A stretch of 64,000 nt of DNA, from the NCBI RefSeq assembly GCF_028389875.1, contig NC_084682.1:6024001-6088000 (forward strand). Direction: 5' to 3'. The notes beneath the pieces are model-generated. The model did no database searches. It had not been told where the DNA came from and saw nothing but the letters and a program-made list of their open reading frames with translations. Below are positions 1-9,800 of the stretch, piece after piece; within the stretch, counting starts at the first letter, position 1; the number at the start of each line of letters is the position of its first letter. This DNA is from Rhea pennata (taxonomy: Eukaryota; Chordata; Aves; Rheiformes; Rheidae). The position numbers and the translations under genes are program-made.

Positions 1-451
1 CAGCAGCGTGGCAGAATGCACAGGAAAAGGCGAGAGCAGCAGCAGAGACCTGGCCAGCATCCCAGACACATCTCTACAGGCTGACAGGTCCGTGCAACTC
101 AACCTGTCCTGTCCAATACGATTATAATCCTGAGATACAGATATATTAACTCATCTCAAGAGGAGGGAGAGCTCCTTGAGACAGATCCTAAACACCAGCG
201 CACAGCAGCCACCCGGGCCTGACTGACAGCTTGGCACAATCAGCATCTTCCCCCAGGAGCGTGGCTCCGAACGCACCAGCCCTGTGCCTGACTGCGCCCC
301 AGCGCCACGCGCACACCGAGCAGCTCCCCACCGGCAGCTGGGGAGCTCAGCGCTGCTCCGAAGCCCCGCAGCCCCCAGCACACCGCAGGCACAACCCCGC
401 TTCACTCCTGGGAAGCGTCACTTCGGGGCACACAGTGCGGCCAGCACTCAC
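1..451 (-). other. DPH1: DPH1 intron 2 (partial, 5' part)
   Basis: On the minus strand this follows the GTGAGT donor of exon 2 at 451-450. I looked for the next DPH1 exon (it should begin with a VALQMPEGL-like stretch) and found none, so the intron runs out of the window. No repeat or RNA gene is recognisable here. Confidence 0.7.
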
Positions 452-604
452 CCTTCTTGGCCTGAGCCTGCCGAATCCTCCACACGGTCTTGGGAATCTC
501 AAAGTTGTAGTTGCTGGGCAGGACCTTGATGGCCTCCTGGAGCTCCTGGTTGTTGAGGATCTCCTCAGGGACCTGCTTTGCCACCCGCCGCATGGGGCCT
601 CGGG
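452..604 (-). CDS. DPH1: DPH1 coding exon 2
   Basis: The exon has 153 bases between a CCCACAG acceptor (607-605) and a GTGAGT donor (451-446). It reads in phase 1 from exon 1 and leaves one G for the next exon, so that the next residue would be V, as in the family. An internal methionine codon at 593-591 is not needed as a start, because exon 1 joins in frame. Confidence 0.93.
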
Positions 605-2235
605 CTGTGGGCAAACCAGAGCGTCTTACAGAGAGGAACGAGGAGGCAACCCATCCTGTAGCCCACAGCCCACTGGGTGCCCCTGGCTGCCAAGGGACAC
701 GGGGTAGCCCCAACAGCACCCAAGGACAGGGGACAACAAGGCACTAAAAAGGGAAGGGGTTTCTGCTCTCCACCACCGAGCCTGGGACAGTCAGGGCAGC
801 AGCAAGCCAGGTTTAGGGCTCAGTTTGCGGGAAAAATCATTTGTGCCAAGAAAGCAGCACTGTAACTTCAAAAATGCCTCAGTGCTGCTCCCCACAGCCA
901 GGGCCCGGGTGCTGAGCCCCAGGTCAAGCACGACTAGCTGCAACGCTCAACCACGACCGTCCCGAGGCTGCTGGAAGCCCGCACCCCGCAGCCTGCTACG
1001 GACCCCAGGCACCGAGTGTGCAGCCCGGGGGCAACCCGCCCCTCGCAGAGGGCAACCCTGCTGGGAGGGCAGTGAGCCACAGCTGGGGCTGGTGCCCACT
1101 CCAGCACGAGCCATCGCATCACACGCGAGCCCCCAGCAGCCCCATGTCGACACCTCAGCGTCCCCCAATGCCGCAGGGCTCCGGCTGCGGGAGACCCGGG
1201 CCCGTCCCCATGCCGGGAAGGCCCGTGCACCCCACGATCGCGGCCTGCGGCCCCCACCAGCGCGGCACCAGCAGGATCCACCCCCTCACTCCGCAGAGTC
1301 ACCGTACGGCGGGGGAGTGACAGCAGCGGGATTATTCACTATTTCCAGCCTGCGAAGCGTCAGCCCGAGGCTGCACGGCACCAGCGCACATGAGCCACCA
1401 AACCCTCCGCACGGCCCACAGCGGGAGCCGCAAACGGGCCAGCTGGGCCCAGCCCCGACGGGGGCCGCTCCCCCGGCACCAGCCCACGGCCAGGGCACCC
1501 AGCCAAGCTGAGGCAGCACCCAAAATACCAGGCGCAGCGGGTGCCCACGTCACCCGCCAGGGAAGGGGCGCAGGGCAATGGTGCAGGCAGGCGAGGCCGG
1601 GAGATGCTTCGCCACCGGCAGCGCGCTATTCCTGGCCGCACAGCTGCCGGAGGGGCCCGGGACGGGCCTCGCCTGACACCCCCGGCCCGGCACCAGGAAC
1701 GGCACCGGCTCGGCCCTCCGCAGCACTGCTCCGGCCCCCGCTACCGGCCCAGCACTAGAGCCCTCAGCAGGTGCCTGGCTCCAAGATGGGGCCAACTACC
1801 GGTACCAGCCTGTTTCCCCGGCGCCAGGACCCCCACACAGGTCCGGCCTCCAGGCCGCAACGGTACCCAGTGCCGGTCCGGGTCCCTGGTACCAGCCTGG
1901 CTTCCCAGTACAGAACAAGCCTCCTAGTCAGACCAACTCCTGGTACCGGCCCGGTTCTCCACTGCCGGCACCAGGACCCCCAGGCAGATCCGGCCTCCCG
2001 GTCGGGTAACCGCGGGTCCCGCTCGGACCCCCAGGACCGGTGCATTCCCGCCGGTACCAGCCCAAAAGGCCTCGCGGGAATGCACCGGCCCCGGCCTAGC
2101 GCCGGGGCAGGCCGTGTCCCGGCGGCCAGGGAGGAGCGGGCTCGACCCCCCCCGGCCCGGCCCGGCCCGGCCCGGCCCACCTGCGGCGGCGGCGGCAGGG
2201 GCCGCGCTCCCGGCCGGCCGCTCCGGGGCCGCCAT
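452..2235 (-). CDS. DPH1: DPH1, diphthamide biosynthesis 3-amino-3-carboxypropyltransferase subunit 1 (first two coding exons)
   Basis: DPH1 pairs with DPH2 as an iron-sulfur enzyme that cleaves S-adenosylmethionine and adds a 3-amino-3-carboxypropyl group to one histidine of eEF2 in the cytosol, the first step of diphthamide synthesis (family knowledge). Two exons are joined here, 2235-2181 and 604-452, with intron phase 1 and GT-AG ends. They encode about 69 residues beginning MAAPERPAG. The diagnostic part is [20 protein letters not shown] followed by [17 protein letters not shown] and QAQAKK, nearly identical to vertebrate DPH1. The start at 2235-2233 has a good context (GCCATGG). The N-terminal 20 residues are Ala/Pro-rich and variable in the family. 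The catalytic domain and the cluster cysteines lie beyond position 1. DPH1 is divergent from RTN4RL1, with the two ATGs 1.58 kb apart, as in other vertebrates. No defect is visible in the part present. Confidence 0.93.
1798..2075. repeat. Degenerate tandem duplication, unit about 145 bp, in DPH1 intron 1
   Basis: GGTACC occurs five times in about 260 bases. The block that starts at 1800 (GGTACC, then CCAGGACCCCCAC, then TCCGGCCTCC) recurs in diverged form at about 1942 (GGTACC, then CCAGGACCCCCAG, then TCCGGCCTCC). This indicates an old tandem duplication. Confidence 0.6.
2151..2175. repeat. (CCCGG)5 pentanucleotide repeat
   Basis: There are five perfect CCCGG units. On the DPH1 sense strand this is (CCGGG)n beginning four bases inside intron 1, immediately after the exon 1 donor. 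Confidence 0.9.
2181..2235 (-). CDS. DPH1: DPH1 coding exon 1
   Basis: ATG at 2235-2233 in a GCCATGG context is followed by 18 codons plus one base (Ala/Pro-rich) up to the donor CAG|GTGGGC. The exon joins exon 2 in frame, which fixes this start. The 5' UTR continues upstream (higher coordinates) in CpG-rich DNA; the transcription start is not visible. Confidence 0.85.
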
Positions 2236-2610
2236 GGCGACAGACCCACGTGGAGGCCGGAAAGGCAGCGCTAGCCGAGCCCCGCGCGGGCCGCGGGGGC
2301 CTAGGCCAGAGCAGCCGCCGACCGAGAGCTCGAGCCCGGGCGCGCACGGCCGGGCCCCGACGGGGCGGACGGCGCAGCGGGGCGCGGGTCGAGGCTCCAC
2401 AGCCCCGGCCGCGGCCCCGGCTCCTCGCTCGGCAGCCGGTGGCCCCAGGCCTAGGCGGCGCAGCGCTGTGCACCGGGCTGTGCCAGGGCCGCACTGTCGG
2501 GGCTGCCGCGGCGGGCCGGGCCGATGCCCCGCCTTTCCCTCGCGGGTCGCCGCGGCGCTCCCGGAGCCGGGGCTGCCGGGCGCCAACTGCTCTGTTGTAA
2601 TATCGGGGCG

Positions 2611-2624
2611 GTTGCCATGGTGAC
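2611..2624 (+). promoter_or_regulatory. RFX X-box-like palindrome
   Basis: GTTGCCATGGTGAC differs from the RFX consensus palindrome GTTGCCATGGYAAC at one base. It lies 376 bp upstream of the DPH1 ATG. Binding is inferred from the motif only. Confidence 0.5.
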
Positions 2625-3375
2625 GGCCGCCCCATCGGGGGACCTGGGAGGGGCCCGGAAGGGGGGGGGATAAATCTCCTCTGTGGGGCAGAAACCCCGT
2701 CCTTGGGTCCCGCAGGGTGGGAGGAGCCCCGGGGCAGCGGGCAGCCAAGGGGGGCGGTGTGGACATCAGGGCCCCCCGGAGGAATCGGGATCCCCGGTGA
2801 GGCAGAGGAGATGGAGAAAATTGACCCCTCAGGGGTAGCAGGGACCCTCCTGGGGCAGGGGGATCACGGGGTTGTGGGAGGGAGGGGACAGGAGCAGCAA
2901 GGACCCCGGGGGACAGCAGGGACCCAAGAAGCAGCGAGATCCCGATGGGGCGGCGGGGACTGACGGGATCGGGGCGGGGGGGCGGCAGCGAAGAGCAGAG
3001 GAAGGACTAGAAGGGCGGCCGGACGGAGGGGACGGCAAAGGGCAGCGGGGACCCCGGCGGGGCGGTGCGGACAGCAGGGTCCTCAGGCCGCATCGCAGAC
3101 CCCGGTGAGGCAGAGGGCGGTGGAGAGCAGAGGGAGGGGGAGGCTGGAGGGACTCCGCGGGGGCGGCCGGGATGCCGCTGGCCCGGCGAGGCCAACCGGA
3201 GGCAGCAGAGACCCCGATGGGGCGGCGGAGCCCGCGGTGGGCCCGCGGCTTCCCGGTGGGGCGGCAGAGGGGCGGCGCACGGCACCGGAGCAGCGGCACT
3301 TTCACGAACTGTCCACGGGAGGCGGGAGAGGCGGCGGCGGCGGCGGCGAAGGAGGGGGCCCGGCCGGGCTCGCCT

Positions 3376-3454
3376 AGCCCAGCCCAGCCCTGCCCAGCCC
3401 AGCCCGCCCCGTCGCTGCCCCGCCCCGCCCTGCCCAGCCCAGCCCAGCCCTGCC
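3376..3454. repeat. Degenerate (CAGCC/CGCCC/CTGCC)n pentamer tract
   Basis: Repeated AGCCC, CGCCC and TGCCC pentamers run for about 80 bases upstream of RTN4RL1, within the promoter interval. Confidence 0.75.
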
Positions 3455-3663
3455 GCCGCTGCAGGCTCCGCCGCACCGGCACCGGGCTCCCCTTTTCTTT
3501 ATAGGCTCTGCCCGAGGGGGTGGGGGGCGGCGGCGGCCCCAGCCCCGAGGGGGCGGCTCCCCCCCTAAAAGCCGGCGGCGGGACGCGCGGCGGGCAGAGG
3601 CGCGGCCGGCGCTCCCGGTGCTCCGGGGCCGGCGCTCCCGGTGCCGCTGCGGCTCGGCCCGCC

Positions 3664-3765
3664 ATGCCCCCGCGGGGGCCGCTCGCCCGGGCCCCGGCTC
3701 CGCGCTCCCGGTGCAGCCGCCGCCGCCGCCACCGCTCGCTGCCGCCGCCGCGCCCGCGGCTCTGA
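3664..3765 (+). other. Possible upstream ORF (33 codons) in the RTN4RL1 5' UTR
   Basis: An ATG at 3664 with G at -3 opens a 33-residue frame (MPPRGPLARAPAP...RL) that stops at 3763-3765, 51 bases before the RTN4RL1 ATG. If transcription starts upstream of 3664, ribosomes would meet it first. The peptide is Arg/Pro-rich and resembles no family I know, so any role would be translational control, not the peptide itself. Confidence 0.35.
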
Positions 3766-3795
3766 GCGCCGCCGCCGCCGCCGCGCCGGGAGACC
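3715..3795. repeat. (CCG/GCC)n trinucleotide tract in the RTN4RL1 5' UTR
   Basis: Interrupted CCG/GCC triplets end about 22 bases before the start codon. They are expected to form strong secondary structure in the leader. Confidence 0.8.
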
Positions 3796-3816
3796 GCGCC
3801 CCGCACCGGCTCCAAG

Positions 3817-3829
3817 ATGCTCCGCCAAG
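3817..3829 (+). CDS. RTN4RL1: RTN4RL1 exon 1, coding part
   Basis: Thirteen coding bases (MLRQ plus one G) precede the donor CAAG|GTGAGC. The residues match the MLRKG start of mammalian RTN4RL1. This ATG was chosen because it joins exon 2 in frame and yields a signal peptide. Confidence 0.88.
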
Positions 3830-6800
3830 GTGAGCGCCGCACCGGGAGGGCACCGGGCACCGGGGGCGCGGGCGCCGGCCCCGAAGTTTGCCTCGCCGCC
3901 CAAGTTGGGGCCGCGCCGCCGGGCGCCCCCCGCCGCCGCGCTACCGGGCGCCGCTGAGACGCGGCCGCCGCCGGGAGGTCCCCGGGGACGGCGGGCAGCG
4001 CGGAGCGCGGCGGCGGCGCAGCGCGCCCGGAGCCGCCGGGGCGCCCGGAGGTGCCGGGGAGCCAGGGGTGGGGTGAGGGGTCCGGGAGGGGGGGTGGGGA
4101 CAGCAGGCGGCGGGAGCGTGGTGCGTCCCGGCGGCAGCGACACCGCGGCGGGCACGGCGGGGCCGCGGAGCGGCGAGGGCGGCAGCGGGAGCGCGGCGGG
4201 TCCCGGCGGCGGCGGCGGCACCGCGGCGGGCAGCGGGGCGCCGGCGGGGGGGGGGGAGGGACACCGAGGCTCGGGGGGGGGGGGGGGCGCGGCGGGTCCG
4301 GGGGTGGCCGGTGCAGCCCTGCCGGCCACGGCGGTGCCCGGTGTCCCCTTAACGAGGGCCCCGCCGGGGCTCGGCAGGGACACGGGGAAGTTGGGGCGAG
4401 CTGTCCTGCCCCCCTCCCCACGCCGGGGGGAATCGCTCCGGTGTGACATCACGCTATTTCCATGGCAACCGCCTGGGACATCATAGGGGAGTTTTTTGAC
4501 ATCACTGCAAGGGGAGAAGCGGATCCTCCCCGGAGCCCCACGGGGGGCAGCCGGCAGGACCCCGGCACCGCTGCGCCCACGCGGGGCCCCCGACGGGCTG
4601 CACAGGGAGACGCCAGGGGGCTTGGCCGCCCCGTGGGGTCCCCGTCCCGGGCCGGACCGGCACCTCGCTCCGCCCCGAGCTGCCCCAGGCCCCGGCAGAG
4701 CTGACTTCTCCCGGTGGCTTCCCCGGAGCGGCCAGGGGCTGCACCGGGAGCCGGGCTCGGTGGCCCCGGGGCAGGGGGGCCGTGGCGCGGCGTGGCAGCC
4801 AGGCCGCGGTGTGCGCCGCGTGCCGCTCGCCGGCAGCCGAGCAGAGCCACCTGCAAGGCTCTGGAGCGAGAAGCCGAGCAGGGAAGGACACCAGCGCCGT
4901 GCCCGCGGCTCCCCGCAGCCCGCCAGACTGGGGTGAGGATTGCCGGGACGGGCAGAGCTCGTGCTCCCAGCCTGGGGAGGCGGTTTTCGGCTGGGGGGTA
5001 ATGTCACCTTGCGGCTGCGGGGCCTGGGGCTCGCGGGCTCGTCCCTCCGGCTCCGGCTCGCCTTTGTTCAGCTCGGGAGCCCAGCTGGGCTTGCTGGCTT
5101 GGGAGCCGTGCCGGGAGCTCGGGGCCGCTTCTCGCACTGCAAAAAGCCTCCTGTAAAAGAGCAGCTCCGACTGCCGGGCGCTCCCGGCGGGAGCCGAGCG
5201 CCACGGTGCTGCCCTGGTTTCCAGCGCCGGCGCGGCTGATGGAGGAAAAGCTGGAGGAGAGGCAAGGGGGCGCAGGGCAGAGGCGAGGTGGAGCTGATCC
5301 CGGCGCGCGGGGGGCGGCGGGTCTGGCTACAGGGTCTCATCCCGCCATGGGCAGCCTGTTAAGGTCAAGATCTACCGCTTTCCTTTCTGGAGCTAGAAAA
5401 ACAAAATGCAAATGAACAGCCTGTGGGCTAATACAAAACCTATTCTTAAAGTTTTTGTCTTGTTAAGCAAGGAAATAGAGTGCCAAATAGGCTTTGTTAA
5501 GTGGCAGTCTAATTAATAATTTAAAATCTTGTAGCTGTCTTTCATTAGAATTTATCTGTACATCAACCACAAAATCAGTCAAACACACTCATTTATAAGT
5601 TAATGCCATTCCTGAATAATTCAACAGGCAGTTAGCTTAAGGCCTGCGTTCCTGCGCGAGCCTCTCCGCTCCCCGCATTTCGGGAGCCCGATGGGCCTGG
5701 CGCTGCCGGCTGCAGGGTCCCGTTCCCGGCGGGGCCGCGCCGCTTCCCCGGCGATCCCCGGCGGGAGCGATGCCAGCCGGAGACCCCGCTGGGGGCGAGA
5801 GTGGTGCTGCCGGGGCGAAAATGGGGAGCACGGGGGAGCTGGGAGCTGTCGGCGCTGTGCCAGAGCCAAGCCACTTATCCCGGGGCTTAGAGGCGGCTGT
5901 GATTTTTGTCGTGCTCCGCTTTAGAGGGATGCGGCGGCTCGAAGCTTAGCGCCGCTTTCTGGTTCGGTGGAGCCCAGGCTGTGGCTGCGCTTCGGCCCTC
6001 GCCATCCCGCCCGCCGGGCTGTGTCGCGGGCAGCGCCGGGGCCGGCGGCGCGGCTCGGGGCGCGGGAGCCGCTCTCGCGAGGCAGCGTCCCCGGGGCGAA
6101 GCGGGGACCTCGTGGCCGGCTTCCCTTCCCCTCCCGTTCCGGGCAGGGGGAGATTCCCTGCGAGAAGGGGTCACCGGCAGGGCCCGGAGCGAAGCCGGCC
6201 CCGGGGGGGACGCGTTTCCCCCCCACACACACCAGCTTTGCCCTACGGCGGAGAGCGGATGCGGCCGCGGGGATTTCGGCGGGGATGCCGGGGTGGAAAG
6301 GGCCGCGCTCGCCCTGGGGCGTTTTCGGCCGGCGCCGCCGGGAGGGGACGCGGCGCGAGCGCCGGGCACGGCGCCGGCCGCGAGCGGTCGGAAGGAGGCA
6401 GCGGGAGGCCGAGCGAGGCTGTCAGCAGGGATGAAGCTGCACCCGTGCATCCTGCCAGAGGTGGCAACAGACAGAAGTGCAATAGCGGAGACGCAGGAGA
6501 AGGAGATTTCCAGGTCAAGGATGACACCAAGGTCACGGACAGCCCGATCGCCGGCTTAGTTCAGCCCGTCCGCGGGGCTTTTTAGCTCCCGTCCTGCTCG
6601 GCTGAAAAGCTCTTGTGCTGGAGGAGCAGCAAAGGGAAAAACGCCTTCGTGTCACCGGGGGGGTTGGGGGGGCCGGGGCAGCCGCTCGCTGCAGAGGGGC
6701 CTGGGTGACACCGAAAGCCTGCTGGGTGCTCGCCGCGGGGAGGGAAGCGCCGAGGCCGGGGGGAAGGAAAATGACCCCCCAGCCCCGGTTCGTCCCGAGG

Positions 6801-9800
6801 AAGGTGCTCGACGCCTTTGACAGCTCCGGGAGTGATCGGAGCATCCGGCATCGGAGCAACATCGGAAGCCGCCGCCGGGGTTGGGCCCGGCGCAGCCGCC
6901 GTTGTGGTGCCCGCACCGCGGAGCCGAGAGCCTAGAAACCTTTGTGCTTATGAAAGTTTAATTTCCTAAAGAGCCGAGAGGAAACCGCAGAGCTCTGCGC
7001 CCCGCGGGGCGGCGGGGACGGAGCGCGGCCCGGCCCCCCGCGCGTGGCCGCCCCTCGCCGAGCGGGGCGCCGGGCCCCTCGCGCCCGCTCTGCCCCGGCC
7101 CGCCCCAGGCCGCGCGTCCCGCTCCAGGCGGCTCCGGAAAAGCTGCCCGCAAAACACCCACCAAACCTGCCCGGGAAGCAGAGAATCGCGGTTTCCATCC
7201 CGCGGGATTCGGCACCCGCCTTCCCGCGGCAGCGCGAGCCGGACGCCGCGGGGCTGCACGCGAGCTGCAGGGCAGCACCGAGCCGAAGGAAAATCCCTTC
7301 CCGGAGGATTTAACCACACGGACGCAGCCGGTGCCGGCGCGCGCGGCTCCCCGGGGCGGGAGGAAGAGCCGCGGGGCGGCGGGGAGCGAGCGCAGCGACC
7401 GTCCCGCCGCGCGGCCGCCGTTCGGCTTCCCGCGGCGCGGCCGGACGGCGCCGTCGGGTGCCCGGCTCGGCCGGAGCCGCGCGGCACGGCGCGGGCATTA
7501 GCCGCGCGGTGGGCGGCAGATGCAGGGCGGGGAGATCCGGGGGCGAATCTTCTTTGCGCAGATTAGGATTGCGGGGTTATTAAGCGGAAAATACTCCATT
7601 TGGTGCCGAAAGCTCCTTTTTTCCCCGGGGTTTTAGCGGCGCGCGTGCCCGCGGGCTGCCTGCGCCCCCCGTCGCGCCGAGCCGGCCGGGCGCCCCGGCG
7701 CAGCCCGGAGAGGCTGTTTCCATCCGCCCCGACGGGATTTTACGCGACGGAGCGCGAGGGGCGCTGCGAGCAGTCCCGGCGGGGCGCTTTTCCCATGCTC
7801 CCAGCGCGGGAAAAGCCCCGGCGCCGCGTGCCGCCCGCGCGAGCCGGCACCCGGCGGGCGCCGCGTTTGCAGAGCCTGCTGCGCTCCCGCGGGGGCACTC
7901 CGGAGAAAAGCGGAGGCTGCGAACGCCCGCCGGGTCCCGCTGGCTGTTCCCGGCCCGCGGCGGCTCAGCCGGGCCCCGGCCTCGCCGCGCGGTGGCTCCG
8001 GGCTAACGCGCCTCCTTCGGCGGCGGTGCGCCGGGGCGGTTTTGCTAACAAGCGCAGCGTATTACAATTTCAATGGAACTCAAAAAAAACAAAATCGTCC
8101 TCACACAAATGACTCCACAGTGCCTCTGCCAGGGCCTAAGATCTGCTGCTATCTATTTTTTAATAATTGAGGGTAATAAATATGTATTTCTTTCTCCTTT
8201 TTCCTCCATACTCCGCAGCTTGTCAGCTCCCTGTGTCTCTCCTCTGATCAGGCCGCATCTTTGCCGAGCGGGAAGGGGAAAAAAATAAAAAGAAAAAAAG
8301 GAAAAAAAAATCCTTTGAGCAAAAAAGGATTAAAGCCTTGAAAGTAGGTCTGCCCGAGCCTGCTCCGCTCTCCCCTGCTTCCAGGGAGCCTCGGCCGGGC
8401 CGCGGGAGGCTCGTGGTGACGGTGGGGAGAGGCGGGGGCCGCCCCGGGACCCACGCCCGGCCCGGGGCCGAGCGAAACCTCCGCGCGGCCCCGGGGGGGT
8501 CCCGGCCGTGCCGCTGGCGCCTCCGGGGAAGCCCGGGGCGAGCGCCGGCATTGGAGGCGATCCCGCTTCGGCGGCAGACGTCGGCCGGCGGCGCCGGGGG
8601 CCGGAGCCCCCCCGGCTTGAGGGGCGAGCGGCGGCGCGGGGCTGCGGAGCCGAGCTGGTGTGAAGGAGGCGGCTATTTATAGCCTTCCCGAGCTTTTGTT
8701 CCTTTTCCAGCCGAGCTCCGCTGGAAATAGAAACGGGGCCGGCAGCGGCGGCAGCGCGCTCCGGCACGCCGGGCGCGGGGACCCCCGGCGGCGCCCGGCC
8801 CCCCGCCGCGGCTCAGCCCCTCGCCTCTGCTCGGCCCGCCGAGCCTCCGGCCCCCTCCCGCCGCTCGATCGAGCCGGGGAAAAAACAAACAAAACAGAGT
8901 AAATATTTAATGCGATGCGGGGAGCCGCGGAGAATTTTTCTCCCACCCGCCGCCCGCCCCGCGTCTGGCTCCGCCGCCGGCCCGGAGGAGCCCGAGCGCG
9001 GCGGGGGGCCGGGAGCCGAGGTCGCCCCGCTTCCCCTCGCCGCTCCCGCCCGGCCCCCGCGGCTCCAGCGCGCGTGTCCCGGGAGGGACCGGGCCGCCTC
9101 GGCGCCCTTCCCGCTCCCTCCGGCCCGGCCCCGGTGCCGCCTCCGTACGGGACCGGGAGCTCGCCGGGGCGCCGGCTGGGCTCCGGGATGCTGCGCGCAT
9201 GGGTGCCGGCCGCCCGCGGAAAGCCCGTGCCCCGCCTGCCCTTGGGGCACAGTCGTGTCCCCCCTGCCAGAGCCCCCCCCTTTCCCAGGGGGGAAAGGCC
9301 GCTGAGAGCCCGGCGAGGGTCCGCGCGCCCCGTTCGGCCCCCTTCTCCCGTAGGTTTTCCGCGCTCCCGCGGCAGCCCGGATGCTGCGGCGCCCGAGCCA
9401 GCGCAGGGGCGTTTGCTAACGGGGCTCTGCCAAAGCGCCCCTGGCTCCGAAACGGCCGCGGGGGGCAGAGCCGCGGCAGCGGGGCGCAGAGGGGAGCCCG
9501 GCGCCCCGGCAGCGCCGCGCCGCGAAGCAGCTCGCTCGCTGCCGCTTCGGCTCTTTGCGCCGAGCCCGCGGCACGTCGCTTCGCTCCCCTGCTGAATCCT
9601 TAAGTGGTTTTGACTCCCGGCCGCGAGCGCGGCTCGGCGTGGACCTGTCTGGATTACTAACGCCGGGCGGTTCGCAGGGATTTCTGCACGCCCGGAAGGT
9701 CCCGGAGATCCGGGAGCCGGGAGGGGCCGAGCGCGGCGCGGGCGCAGTGGAGCCCGCGGCGCCGGCAGCCCCGCGCCCCGCCGGGCTCTTCCGCCTTGGG

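Larger units (their letters stand above)
605..2180 (-). other. DPH1: DPH1 intron 1
   Basis: This is GC-rich intron sequence from the CAG|GTGGGC donor (2181/2180) to the CCCACAG acceptor (607-605). Apart from the repeats listed separately (1798-2075 and 2151-2175) I see no gene, SINE or LINE in it. It becomes CpG-island-like towards 2180. Confidence 0.8.
2236..3816. promoter_or_regulatory. Shared CpG-rich DPH1/RTN4RL1 promoter region and 5' UTRs
   Basis: The two genes face away from each other, with start codons at 2235 (minus) and 3817 (plus). The whole interval is very GC- and CpG-rich, as in CpG-island promoters. Weak TATA-like strings lie before RTN4RL1: CTTTATAGGC at about 3497-3506 and CTAAAAGCC at about 3563-3571. 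CCGCCC/GGGCGG (Sp-type) boxes are common. Neither transcription start can be placed from sequence alone. Expected use: a housekeeping promoter for DPH1 and a tissue-restricted one for RTN4RL1 (inference). Confidence 0.6.

Noticed and set aside
1..451. A third DPH1 exon at the window edge
   Set aside because: No stretch encodes the expected VALQMPEGL-type sequence in any minus-strand frame.
2829..4421. 530-codon open frame on the minus strand across the RTN4RL1 promoter
   Set aside because: It is Pro/Arg/Ala-rich low-complexity sequence from CpG-island composition. It lies antisense to exon 1, and similar frames are open on both strands in several phases.
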